Shown: piece by piece, positions 52,154 through 60,804 of the stretch
Position numbering within the stretch: the stretch's first letter is position 1
Layout: every line of letters starts with the position of its first letter
Origin: Mycobacterium kansasii ATCC 12478
Lineage (GTDB): Bacteria; Actinomycetota; Actinomycetes; Mycobacteriales; Mycobacteriaceae
Assembly (NCBI RefSeq): GCF_000157895.3
Contig: NC_022663.1
Span: forward strand, 3,720,001-3,784,000
Direction: 5' to 3'
Length of the DNA: 64,000 nucleotides
Translations under genes and position numbers: made by a program
The notes under the pieces: generated by a model
Told to the model about the DNA's origin: nothing
Database searches by the model: none
Seen by the model: the letters and a program-made list of their open reading frames with translations, nothing else

Positions 52154-53782
52154 TTGGACGTTGTACTCGGCATTTCGATGGCACCGACCGCGGTTCGGAT
52201 GGCGTTGGTCGAAGGCCAAGACGGCGACGGCCTGATCGTCGAAGAAGACACCTTCCCCGTCGGCCCGGACCCGTCCACCACTAGCGCACCCGACCAGGTG
52301 ATCGCCGCGATTCTGGGCACCAGGGAGGGCGCGGTCGAGGCCGGCTTGCGGCTTTCCTCCGTGGGCGTGACGTGCCCCGACGACACGTCGGCGGCGGCAC
52401 TGCGCGACGTGCTGGCCGCCCACAAGCTCGAAAACGTCATGCTGGTTTCGGCGTTTCTGGCTGCGGCCGCGTTGGGGCAGGCGGTCGGCGGTGCCGTCGG
52501 CTACGAGCGGACGGCGGTGTTGTTCATCGAGCCGGACACGGCGACGTTGGCGGTGGTGGACACCGCCGACGGGTCGGTCAGCGAGGTGCGCCGGCAGCTG
52601 CTGTCCCAGGACGACAACATGGCGGCGGCCGAGGTGGTCGACATGGTCGCCGGCGTCGAGTCGATGCCGTCCCGTCCCGACGGTGTGTACGTGGTGGGCA
52701 CTGGCGTCGACATTGCCCTGATCAAACCCGCGCTCGAAGCGGCGACGTCGCTGACGGTAAGCGTGCCGGAGGAAGACGAGATGGCGCTGGCTCGGGGTGC
52801 GGCGCTGGCGGCGGGCAACGCGCCGTTGTTCGCTTCCTCCACCGCGGCTCTGGCGTACGCGCACGATCTGCCCGATCCCGACCTTCGTCGCGATGAGTTC
52901 GTCGCCGGCTCCGTGCCCGACGACTCTGCCGGCCGCCGGTCGGCCCTCTTGATCGGTAGTGCAGTCGCGGTGATCGCCATCGCCGCGGTGGTGGCGCTCG
53001 AAGTTGCCCTGGCGATCAATATCCGCCCGACCGTCGCCCTGCTGCCCAAGCCCAGCGAGAACCATCTCGTCACGCCGACGGACCCTGCTCCCGCGCCCAC
53101 GCAGGTCGCGGCGGCTCCGCAGCCGAAGATCGACCTGCCGCGGCCAGCTGAGGCACCCCGAGCCGCGAGCCCGCAACTACCGGCTCCATTGCCTGCGGCC
53201 TCGGTCGCGGAGGCTCCGGTTCTACCGGCCTTACCGGCTCCGGTGTTGCCGGCTCCGAAGGTTCCGGTTCGGCAGATTGCGCCCGCACCTGATCCGGCCG
53301 TCGTGGTGCCGCCGCTGTTGCCGTTCCTGGTGCCCCCGGTCCTTGCGACTGGTCCCGAGACGCTGCTGCGCCCGCCGGTGCCCCAGGCCCCGGCGCAACT
53401 GCCGCGGCCCCAACCGCAGGCGCCCGCACCTCGCGTCGAGGTTCCGGCGTCGCCACCGCGGATCGTGAGTCCGGTTCCGCGCAAGCCGGTCCGACAGCCT
53501 CCTCCGGTCCTGGCGCCGTCACCCAATCCGGGGCATAGCCCCGGTGGTGGTGCCGGTGTCCCCGGCCGCCGCGGTCCAGGCGGCGGTCCCGGCGGTAAGG
53601 GCCCGATAGGCGGTAAGGGGCCGCTCGGTGGTAAGGGTCCCGTCGGGGGCGGCGGCCCCTTTGGAGGCGGCGGCCACGGTGGTGGTGGCCACGGCGGCTT
53701 CGGCGGTGGGCACGGACCCTTGGGAGGCGGCGGCCACGGTGGTGGTCACGGCGGCTTCGGCGGTGGGCACGGACCCAGATAG
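52154..53782 (+). CDS. Actin/Hsp70-fold membrane protein, paralogue 2, Gly/His-rich tail
   Basis: This 542-residue protein is a paralogue of those at 20840 and 53966. It begins LDVVLGISMAPTAVRMALVE, with AVLFIEPDTATLAVVD and EMALARGAALAAGN at the other loop positions, all lacking canonical ATPase residues. One helix (VAVIAIAAVVALEVALAINI) leads to a Pro/Ala tail, ending in a run of GGGGHGG and GGHGPR repeats with about ten His. TTG 52154 is chosen because GGGAGGGG precedes it and the paralogue aligns there; TTG 52142 is possible. The Gly/His tail could bind metal. Confidence 0.8.
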   Translation: MDVVLGISMAPTAVRMALVEGQDGDGLIVEEDTFPVGPDPSTTSAPDQVIAAILGTREGAVEAGLRLSSVGVTCPDDTSAAALRDVLAAHKLENVMLVSAFLAAAALGQAVGGAVGYERTAVLFIEPDTATLAVVDTADGSVSEVRRQLLSQDDNMAAAEVVDMVAGVESMPSRPDGVYVVGTGVDIALIKPALEAATSLTVSVPEEDEMALARGAALAAGNAPLFASSTAALAYAHDLPDPDLRRDEFVAGSVPDDSAGRRSALLIGSAVAVIAIAAVVALEVALAINIRPTVALLPKPSENHLVTPTDPAPAPTQVAAAPQPKIDLPRPAEAPRAASPQLPAPLPAASVAEAPVLPALPAPVLPAPKVPVRQIAPAPDPAVVVPPLLPFLVPPVLATGPETLLRPPVPQAPAQLPRPQPQAPAPRVEVPASPPRIVSPVPRKPVRQPPPVLAPSPNPGHSPGGGAGVPGRRGPGGGPGGKGPIGGKGPLGGKGPVGGGGPFGGGGHGGGGHGGFGGGHGPLGGGGHGGGHGGFGGGHGPR

Positions 53783-53965
53783 CAAACTTCGAATAGGCGA
53801 ACGCGGGCCACTGGCGCGATGTGACAGCGAGTCATGGCTGTCGCAGCAAACCAACTCAGAGAGTGATTGCGGGCCGCGAGTAAGATAGGAATACCGGGTT
53901 GGGGACCCGCGGCAAGGTTCGTAGTCACGTATCCGCGACGACGCAAGAGACTATATGGGGGAGCT

Positions 53966-55405
53966 TTGGACACCGTACTTGGTGTGTCGATGGCGCCAAC
54001 CGCAGTCCGGATGGTGCTTGTTGAAGGCGAAAACGGCGACGGCGCACTAGTTGACCAGGACCAGTTCGACGTCTCCGGTGACGGGGATGCGGCGACTATC
54101 AGTGCGGCCCAGCAGGTGGTATCGGCGATCCTGGGCACCCGGGAAGGCGCCTATGAGGGTGGCTACCAGCTGACCTCGACCGGTGTGACCTGGCGGGATC
54201 CGGCCCAGGCCGCAGCGCTGCGTGAAGCGCTGGCCAACCAAAAAATCGAGAAGGTCGTGCTGGTCTCGGCATTCTTGGCTGCGGCGGCCCTGGCCCAAGC
54301 GGTTGGCAACGAGACCAACTATGCGCACACGGCGCTGCTGTTCATCGAGCCGGAGACCGCGACCCTCGCGGTGGTGGACAGCGCGGATGGCTCGATCGCC
54401 GACATCCAGCGACAGCTGCTTTCCGACGACGACGACACCGCAGTTGCCCAGTTGACCGAGCTGGTCTCGGCCGCCGAAAGCCTGGAGACACATCCGGACG
54501 CCATATTCGTCGTCGGCTCCGGTATCGACATCCCGATGATCAAGCCGGCGCTGGAGACCGCGACTGCGCTTCCGGTGACCGCGGCGGAGGAACCCGATAC
54601 CGCGCTGGCCCGAGGCGCGGCACTGGCTTCGGCTAACACCCCCCTCTTCGTGTCGTCTACGGCCGCGTTGGCCTACGCACAAGATCCCGGTACCGGCGCG
54701 CTGGACCCGAACCGGCTCGATGCCGCCTACTTCAACGACGTCTCCGACAGCGTGCAAACCGGCGAGGGGCCGTTGGCTTACAGCGCCGTCCCGGACAGCG
54801 TCGTCGCCGACAGTGCGGTCCCCGATGACCAGCCCGAGCGCAAGCCGTTCCCGCTGCTCGCGAGCATCGTGACGTCGATCTTCGTCATTGGCGTTGCGGC
54901 CCTTGCGCTTTCGCTGGCCGTCAGTATCCGGTCGTCAACCGATGTAAAGCCCGACCCCGGCCACAACGTCGTGACACCGTCGGCGCCCGCGCCGGCAGCT
55001 CACGCTCCCGCCCCGAAACCGCAGGCTCCCGCGCCGACACCGCAAGCCCCGACACCGCAAGCACCGGCTCCGCCGGAACCCGCACCGGCTCCGCAGGCTC
55101 CGGCACCGGCTCCCCGGGCTCCGGCACCGGCTCCCCAAGCTCCCGCGCCAGCTCCGGCTCCGGTTCCAGAGGCTCCTGCGCCCGCGCCCGCGCCGGCTCC
55201 GGTGCCGGCGGCTCCCGCCCCGGCGCCGGTGCCCATTCCGGTACCCGTTCAGATACCGGTGCCCCCGATCTTTGGTCCCGGTGGTGGCGGCGGCTTCCCG
55301 GGTGGCGGCGATGACGGCGATGACCATGGCGGCGGCCGCGGTGGTGGCCATGGTCGTGGGCATGGTCGCGGCGGTTTCAACATCCCCTTTATCCCCGGCC
55401 TCTGA
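53966..55405 (+). CDS. Actin/Hsp70-fold membrane protein, paralogue 3
   Basis: This 479-residue third paralogue starts LDTVLGVSMAPTAVRMVLVE, with LLFIEPETATLAVVD and DTALARGAALASAN. One helix (SIVTSIFVIGVAALALSLAVSI) is followed by an APAP-type repeat region and a tail with Gly, Asp, His and Arg (DDGDDHGGGRGGGHGRGHG) ending NIPFIPGL. TTG 53966 follows a GGGGGAG site in the same context as the paralogue at 52154. The two are tandem duplicates separated by 183 bases. A longer frame back to 53867 has no support. Confidence 0.8.
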   Translation: MDTVLGVSMAPTAVRMVLVEGENGDGALVDQDQFDVSGDGDAATISAAQQVVSAILGTREGAYEGGYQLTSTGVTWRDPAQAAALREALANQKIEKVVLVSAFLAAAALAQAVGNETNYAHTALLFIEPETATLAVVDSADGSIADIQRQLLSDDDDTAVAQLTELVSAAESLETHPDAIFVVGSGIDIPMIKPALETATALPVTAAEEPDTALARGAALASANTPLFVSSTAALAYAQDPGTGALDPNRLDAAYFNDVSDSVQTGEGPLAYSAVPDSVVADSAVPDDQPERKPFPLLASIVTSIFVIGVAALALSLAVSIRSSTDVKPDPGHNVVTPSAPAPAAHAPAPKPQAPAPTPQAPTPQAPAPPEPAPAPQAPAPAPRAPAPAPQAPAPAPAPVPEAPAPAPAPAPVPAAPAPAPVPIPVPVQIPVPPIFGPGGGGGFPGGGDDGDDHGGGRGGGHGRGHGRGGFNIPFIPGL

Positions 55406-55481
55406 TTTGGCCGGGTAGCTGTCATCTGTCGTTCAGCGCCACGATGTGGTCTGCTCATCGCGGGCACCTACACACGGTGGT

Positions 55482-56831
55482 GTGAGATGTACCGTCTTCG
55501 GCACCGGCTACCTGGGTGCCACCCACGCCGTCGGAATGGCGGAACTCGGGCACGAAGTGCTGGGGGTGGATATCGATCCCGGCAAGGTTGCCAAACTGGC
55601 CGGCGGCGATATTCCATTCTACGAGCCCGGTTTGCGAAAGCTGTTGACCGACAATCTGACTGCTGGTCGTCTGCAGTTCACCACCGACTACGATCTGGCC
55701 GCCGACTTCGCCGACGTGCACTTCCTGGGTGTCGGCACACCGCAGAAGAGAGGCGAATACGGTGCGGACCTCCGTCATGTCCACTCCGTCATCGACGCGC
55801 TGGTACCGCGGCTGACCAGGGCGTCGGTCCTCATCGGCAAGTCGACGGTGCCGGTGGGTACCGCGGCCGAACTGGGGCGCCGGGCCGCTGCGCTGACTCC
55901 TCGGAATGTGACCGTCGAAATCGCGTGGAACCCGGAATTCCTGCGCGAGGGATTCGCGGTCCGTGACACGTTGCACCCCGACCGCATTGTGCTTGGCGTA
56001 CAGGATGATTCGACGCGTGCCGAGGAAGCGGTGCGTGAACTGTACGGCCCGCTGCTGCAGGCCGGCGTGCCGTTTCTGGTGACCGACCTGCAGACCGCCG
56101 AGCTGGTCAAGGTATCGGCGAATGCCTTTCTGGCGACCAAGATCTCGTTCATCAATGCGATTTCGGAGGTGTGCGAGTCCGCAGGCGCCGACGTCAGCCT
56201 GTTGGCCGACGCGCTCGGGTACGACCCACGCATCGGGCGCCAATGCCTCACCGCTGGTTTGGGTTTCGGTGGCGGTTGCCTGCCCAAGGACATCCGCGCG
56301 TTCATGGCCCGCGCCGGTGAACTCGGTGCCAACCAGGCGCTGACGTTCCTGCGCGAAGTGGACAGCATCAACATGCGCCGGCGCAGTCGCATGGTAGAGC
56401 TGGCCACGATAGCGTGCGGCGGTTCGCTGCTGGGTGCCAACATCGCGGTGCTCGGCGCGGCATTCAAGCCCGAATCCGACGACGTGCGAGACTCGCCGGC
56501 GCTCAACGTCGCGGGCCAGCTGCAGCTCAACGGTGCTGCGGTCAACGTGTACGACCCGAAGGCCCTCGACAATGCACATCGGCTGTTCCCCACCCTGAAC
56601 TACGCGGTCTCGGTTGCGGAGGCCTGCGAGCGCGCGGATGCCGTGCTGGTGCTTACCGAATGGCGTGAGTTCGTCGACCTCGACCCCGACGACCTGGCCG
56701 ACCGGGTGCGGGCCCGCGTCATTGTCGACGGCCGCAACTGCCTCGACGTCGCCCGCTGGGAGCGCTCGGGCTGGCGGGTGTTCCGCCTCGGTGCCCGGGC
56801 TCCGGTGGGTGACACTCAGAACCGCGCCTGA
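55482..56831 (+). CDS. udgA: UDP-glucose 6-dehydrogenase
   Basis: This 449-residue enzyme oxidises UDP-glucose to UDP-glucuronate with NAD. The N-terminal Rossmann motif is VFGTGYLGATHAVGMA, the sugar-binding motif IAWNPEFLREGFAV, and the nucleophile Cys is in GFGGGCLPKDI. The NAD/UDP C-terminal domain has LGAAFKPESDDVRDSPAL. GTG 55482 gives the family start VRCTVFGTGYLG; 55446 is too early. Position equals that of Rv0322. The next M. tuberculosis gene, Rv0323c, is absent here. Confidence 0.95.
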   Translation: MRCTVFGTGYLGATHAVGMAELGHEVLGVDIDPGKVAKLAGGDIPFYEPGLRKLLTDNLTAGRLQFTTDYDLAADFADVHFLGVGTPQKRGEYGADLRHVHSVIDALVPRLTRASVLIGKSTVPVGTAAELGRRAAALTPRNVTVEIAWNPEFLREGFAVRDTLHPDRIVLGVQDDSTRAEEAVRELYGPLLQAGVPFLVTDLQTAELVKVSANAFLATKISFINAISEVCESAGADVSLLADALGYDPRIGRQCLTAGLGFGGGCLPKDIRAFMARAGELGANQALTFLREVDSINMRRRSRMVELATIACGGSLLGANIAVLGAAFKPESDDVRDSPALNVAGQLQLNGAAVNVYDPKALDNAHRLFPTLNYAVSVAEACERADAVLVLTEWREFVDLDPDDLADRVRARVIVDGRNCLDVARWERSGWRVFRLGARAPVGDTQNRA

Positions 56832-56930
56832 GCCGGATCACCCAACAGCCGCAGGTTGCTTGAGTGACCGCGCCGGCGGCAGTGCGCGCGGATCAACCGG
56901 CGTCGCGTACTATGAAGTTCCAATGAACGA

Positions 56931-56948
56931 TGGAATATCAGTATTCCA
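56931..56948. promoter_or_regulatory. Candidate ArsR operator upstream of the Rv0324-type regulator
   Basis: TGGAATATCAGTATTCCA is a perfect dyad with arms TGGAATA/TATTCCA and a 4-base centre. It ends 20 bases before the ArsR-rhodanese start, the usual place for autorepression. The half-site TATTCCA recurs at 59531. Confidence 0.6.
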
Positions 56949-56968
56949 CTGAGCCTTGGAGAAGCTGA

Positions 56969-57646
56969 ATGGCCGGACAGTCCAATCGCAAGGCGGCGCT
57001 GCTGGAGCAGATCTCTCGGGTAGGTAAGGCGCTGGGTAACGGCCGGCGATTGCAGATCCTCGACCTGCTCGCCCAGGGTGAACGCACGGTCGAGGCGATC
57101 GCGACTGCGACGGGGATGAACCTGACTACGGCATCGGCTAATCTGCAGGCGCTGAAGAGCGGCGGCCTGGTCGAGGCTCGCCGCGACGGGACCCGCCAGT
57201 ACTACCGGCTCGCCGGGGATGACGTGGCGAGGCTGTTCGCGTTGGTGCAAGTCGTCGCCGATGAGCATCTGGCCGACGTGGCAGTCGCGGCCGCGGCGGT
57301 GCTCGGCTCGCCCGAGGATGCGATCACCCGCGAGGAGCTGCTGCGCCGGCAGAAGTCCGGTGAGGTAACGCTCGTTGACGTGCGACCGCATGAGGAATAT
57401 CAGGCCGGCCATATCCCGGGTGCCATCAATATCCCGGTAGCCGAACTGGCCGGCCGGCTCGCCGAACTACCGGCCGACCGCGACATCGTTGCCTACTGCC
57501 GTGGCGCCTATTGCGTCATGGCCCCCGACGCAGTCCATATTGCTCGCACCGCGGGCCGCGCGGCGATGCGGCTCGACGACGGAATGCTCGAATGGCGGTT
57601 GGCCGGCCTGCCGGTGCATGAAGGCGAGGCAGTTCGAACGCCGTAG
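56969..57646 (+). CDS. ArsR-rhodanese regulator (Rv0324 homologue)
   Basis: This 225-residue protein fuses an ArsR-type winged helix (residues ~15-100, helix-turn-helix VEAIATATGMNLTTASANLQALKSGG in two parts) with a rhodanese domain (residues ~120-220: LVDVRPHEEYQAGHIPGAI and active-site loop CRGAYC). The ArsR part has no Cys, so a signal would have to come through a persulfide on the rhodanese Cys. Proteins of this design sense sulfide or persulfide. It lies with an MddA-type and an SQR-type gene and probably regulates them. Confidence 0.88.
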   Translation: MAGQSNRKAALLEQISRVGKALGNGRRLQILDLLAQGERTVEAIATATGMNLTTASANLQALKSGGLVEARRDGTRQYYRLAGDDVARLFALVQVVADEHLADVAVAAAAVLGSPEDAITREELLRRQKSGEVTLVDVRPHEEYQAGHIPGAINIPVAELAGRLAELPADRDIVAYCRGAYCVMAPDAVHIARTAGRAAMRLDDGMLEWRLAGLPVHEGEAVRTP

Positions 57647-57669
57647 TGCTGCCTCGACATTCGTGCGGA

Positions 57670-58449
57670 TTACTTGGTTGCCGTCCCCGCTGGACCGGTG
57701 TGCAGCGTACGGCGTTGCCTGTGCAGGAGAAGCCCGGGAATGAGCATGGGCACCCGGTTACGGTATCGCCGGTAGTCATCGCCCAGCGCCCGGCTCAGGT
57801 CATGTTCTTCCAGAGGCAGCGCGACCAGAATGTAACCGGTCGTCATTACCGCGAACAGTAGATGGCCGGCAGTCATCGTGGGTGTTGCCCAGAACGCCAC
57901 GATGAACCCCAGCATGATCGGGTGTCGTACCAACCGGTAGAGCATTGTGGTTCGGAATTCGAGGTGGCTGTAGGACCGCGCACGCGCGGCCAGGTAGACC
58001 TGTCGCAGGCCGAAGAGGTCGAAATGGTTGATCATGAATGTCGATGTGAACACGATGATCCAGCCAAGCCAAAACAGGCCCAGCACAAGAAGTTTCGCCG
58101 GCGGCCAACTGACGGCCCAGATGACGGCAGGCATCGTTCGCCATTGCCAGAACAGCAGGAACAACAGCAGGCTCGACAACAGCACGTAAGTGCTGCGCTC
58201 CACTGTTGCCGGCACCAGCCGGGTCCACCGTGACTTGAACCACGGGCGCGCCATCACGCTGTGTTGCACTGCGAAGAGCCCTAACAGAACGACATTGACC
58301 ACAACCGCCTCGGACGTGGACGCTGTGATGCCGTTGTCTACGGTGCGCGGCACGAGCAGATTGCCGACGAAACCGATCGCGTAAAGGAATGCCGCTACGA
58401 AGATCAGGTAGCAAATCGCTCCGTACCCGACTACCAATACCCGTCTCAT
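57670..58449 (-). CDS. mddA: Methanethiol S-methyltransferase (MddA type)
   Basis: This 259-residue membrane enzyme methylates methanethiol to dimethyl sulfide using SAM. About five to six helices are present. Family marks are FVAAFLYAIGFVGNLLVP, LFAVQHSVMARPWFK, ERSTYVLLSSLLL, INHFDLFGLRQVYL and RLVRHPIMLGFIVAFW with the NnrU/ICMT-like His. A strong AGGAGGG site precedes ATG 58449. It is divergent from the methyltransferase at 58682 and faces the end of the ArsR-rhodanese gene (23 bases apart). The family match is good; the substrate is inferred. Confidence 0.85.
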   Translation of the reverse strand: MRRVLVVGYGAICYLIFVAAFLYAIGFVGNLLVPRTVDNGITASTSEAVVVNVVLLGLFAVQHSVMARPWFKSRWTRLVPATVERSTYVLLSSLLLFLLFWQWRTMPAVIWAVSWPPAKLLVLGLFWLGWIIVFTSTFMINHFDLFGLRQVYLAARARSYSHLEFRTTMLYRLVRHPIMLGFIVAFWATPTMTAGHLLFAVMTTGYILVALPLEEHDLSRALGDDYRRYRNRVPMLIPGLLLHRQRRTLHTGPAGTATK

Positions 58450-58567
58450 GTTTGCCCTCCTGGTTCGTGGTTCTGCGACGGTCTTGCGCTTTCCAGGGCA
58501 CGCGGATGCGGACTCGCCGTGAAACCCAGGCGTGCCTCCCGTGCGGGCGGTTCGTGAAGTGACGTTT

Positions 58568-58594
58568 GACCTGGTGGGCAGTAGTCACCAGGTC
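58568..58594. promoter_or_regulatory. 9-bp dyad between mddA and the methyltransferase
   Basis: GACCTGGTG and CACCAGGTC are perfect inverted arms around 9 bases, in the divergent promoter region. Two direct repeats of TATAAT(C/T)CAATA follow at about 58598-58623, then a TTGACA box at 58629. These could be operators and a promoter for one or both genes. Confidence 0.5.
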
Positions 58595-58681
58595 ACTATA
58601 ATCCAATAATCTATAATTCAATAGAGTATTGACAAAGCTCGGCCAGATCGGCGTAGCGGCTACTACAGAAAGGGTCTCGAT

Positions 58682-59350
58682 ATGTTCTCCGCCGGGCAGT
58701 CGGACCTGGCCGTGGAACAGCGCGAACACTGGCAGGACACCTACCGGGCGCACCCGGCGATGTATGGGCCCGGCCCGTCCCTGCCGGCCGGGTACGCACT
58801 CGAGGTCTTCCAGGCTGCCGGGGCCAACCGGGTGCTGGAATTGGCGGCCGGCCAGGGCCGGGACAGCCTCCATTTCGCCCGCGCGGGTCTGCAGGTGCTG
58901 GCCACCGATTTCAGCGACGTAGCGGTTGCACAGCTGCGCCGAACCGCGCATTCGCAGCGCCTGGGTGGTCGGGTGCGGGCAATCGTGCACGACCTGCGCG
59001 AGCCACTGCCCGTCGAGATCGGGTCCTTTGATGCCGTTTTCGCCCACATGGCGTTGTGTATGGCACTGTCCACCAAGGAGATTCATGCGGTCGTCGCCGA
59101 GGTTCGCCGGGCGTTGAAGCCGGGCGGGAAGTTCATCTACACCGTTCGGCACACCCGCGATGAGCATTACGGCATGGGACAGTGTCACGGCGACGACATC
59201 TTCGAGTGCGGCGGATTCGCCGTGCATTTCTTCTCCCGCGAGCTGGTTGCCAGCCTGGCTGACGACTGGGTACTCGAAGACGTGTCCGCCTTCGCAGAAG
59301 GTGAATTGCCCCGGAGGCTATGGCGGGTCACCGTCGCCAAGCCGACGTAG
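58682..59350 (+). CDS. Class I SAM methyltransferase, possible sulfide/thiol methyltransferase
   Basis: This 222-residue soluble enzyme has VLELAAGQGRDSLHFAR (motif I), LATDFSDVAV and FDAVFAHMALCMALS, close to TehB and thiopurine-type methyltransferases. Cys residues at LCMAL, QCHGDD and ECGGF may matter. Because it is divergent from an MddA-type gene and near an SQR-like gene, methylation of H2S to methanethiol (as by MddH-type enzymes) is a good hypothesis, but sequence alone does not show it. ATG 58682 follows AGAAAGGG. Confidence 0.72.
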   Translation: MFSAGQSDLAVEQREHWQDTYRAHPAMYGPGPSLPAGYALEVFQAAGANRVLELAAGQGRDSLHFARAGLQVLATDFSDVAVAQLRRTAHSQRLGGRVRAIVHDLREPLPVEIGSFDAVFAHMALCMALSTKEIHAVVAEVRRALKPGGKFIYTVRHTRDEHYGMGQCHGDDIFECGGFAVHFFSRELVASLADDWVLEDVSAFAEGELPRRLWRVTVAKPT

Positions 59351-59528
59351 TGCCGGCCTTCAGGCCAATGCGCTGTTGCGTTGCGGGTAAGCCGCGAGCG
59401 TGCCCCGTGTTTGGGGACGGTCGTGATGTTGCGGACCAGTAGGTTCTCGCCGTTGGCCGGTCCGGTGGCGGTGATGGACTAACCGGGTGCCGGTATGGCC
59501 CTTGCGGGAACCCCTTCCGCCGTATCTA

Positions 59529-59552
59529 CTATTCCATAGATAGTTGGAATAG
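59529..59552. promoter_or_regulatory. TATTCCA dyad upstream of the SQR-like gene
   Basis: CTATTCCA and TGGAATAG are perfect inverted arms around 8 bases. The half-site matches the dyad at 56931, although the arms face the opposite way. It lies 71 bases before the SQR-like start. Confidence 0.5.
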
Positions 59553-59622
59553 TCCGACAACGCCGCGTGCTGCTCGTCGGGCACGAGATGGGCGACGCGT
59601 TGACGGGAAGGGAATCAACATC

Positions 59623-60804
59623 ATGAGTAAGACGATTGTCATCCTCGGGGCCGGTGTCGGGGGTCTCACGACCGCCGACAGCCTTCGTCAGCTGCTGCCA
59701 CCCGAGGATCGGATCATATTGGTGGACAGGAGCTTTGACGGAGTCCTCGGCCTTTCGCTGCTCTGGGTGTTACGGGGCTGGCGCCGGCCCGACGAAGTCC
59801 GCTTCCGCGCGAGCCCGACGTCGCTACCCGGCGTCGAGCTGGTCACAGCTACCGTGGGCCGCATCGACGTCGCGACCCGTGCGGTGCATACCAGCAACGG
59901 TGTCCTCGGTTACGACGCGTTGGTGATCGCCTTGGGTGCCACGCTCGACGAGGCGGCGGTACCCGGATTGGCGAAGGCACTCCAGGCCGGCGTCGCGGGC
60001 CAGTTCTACACGCTTGACGGGGCGATGGAACTGCATACCAAGGTCGACGCGCTGGACCGCGGCCGGATAGCGGTGCTGGTAGCGGCGGTGCCGTTCAAGT
60101 GCCCGGCCGCGCCGTTCGAGGCGGCATTCCTCATGGCTGCCCAACTCGGCGACCGCTTCGCGAGCGGCGCCGTACGCATCGACACTTTCACGCCCGATCC
60201 GCTGCCGATGCCCGTCGCAGGACCCGAGGTCGGCCAGGCGCTGGTGGCGATGCTCGAGGATCGCGGCATCGGCTTCCACGGCCGCAAGGCCGTCACCGCC
60301 GTCGATCCGGCGGACCGAACGCTGCATTTCGGTGATGGCACGACCGAATCGTTCGACCTGCTTGCGGTGGTTCCGCCGCATGTGCCGTCGGCCGCGGCGC
60401 GGTCGGCCGGGCTCGGTGAATCGGGGTGGATACCCGTGGACCCGCAGGCGCTGACCACTAGGGTTGACGGCGTGTGGGCTATCGGTGACGCGACTGTGCT
60501 TACTTTGCCGAATGCCAAGCCGCTGCCCAAGGCGGCAGTGTTCGCTCAATCCCAGGCTGGAGTCGTGGCTCACGGCGTCGCTCGCCATCTCGGATACGAC
60601 GTGCCGGAGCGTCTGTTCACCGGCGAGGGTGCTTGCTACGTCGAGACCGGTGATCACCAGGCCGCCAAGGGCGCGGGCAACTTCCTGCGCGCGCCCGCAC
60701 CTTCGGTGACCTTGTACCCGCCCTCGGTGGCGTTCCACGAAGAGAAAGTTGCCCAAGAAAGCGCCTGGCTGGACCGCTGGAATACGCGAACATCGCCACC
60801 GTGA
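59623..60804 (+). CDS. Sulfide:quinone oxidoreductase-like flavoprotein (Rv0331 homologue)
   Basis: This 393-residue FAD protein has the dinucleotide fold VILGAGVGGLTTADSL and late FAD motif VDGVWAIGDATVL. Cys 160 (VPFKCPAAP) and Cys 338 (EGACYVETG) correspond to the two redox Cys of sulfide:quinone reductases, which pass sulfide electrons to menaquinone. The third Cys found in many SQRs is missing. The C-terminal part is amphipathic, suiting membrane contact. Its TATTCCA dyad and ArsR-rhodanese neighbour support a sulfide role. It overlaps the next gene by four bases. Confidence 0.85.
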   Translation: MSKTIVILGAGVGGLTTADSLRQLLPPEDRIILVDRSFDGVLGLSLLWVLRGWRRPDEVRFRASPTSLPGVELVTATVGRIDVATRAVHTSNGVLGYDALVIALGATLDEAAVPGLAKALQAGVAGQFYTLDGAMELHTKVDALDRGRIAVLVAAVPFKCPAAPFEAAFLMAAQLGDRFASGAVRIDTFTPDPLPMPVAGPEVGQALVAMLEDRGIGFHGRKAVTAVDPADRTLHFGDGTTESFDLLAVVPPHVPSAAARSAGLGESGWIPVDPQALTTRVDGVWAIGDATVLTLPNAKPLPKAAVFAQSQAGVVAHGVARHLGYDVPERLFTGEGACYVETGDHQAAKGAGNFLRAPAPSVTLYPPSVAFHEEKVAQESAWLDRWNTRTSPP

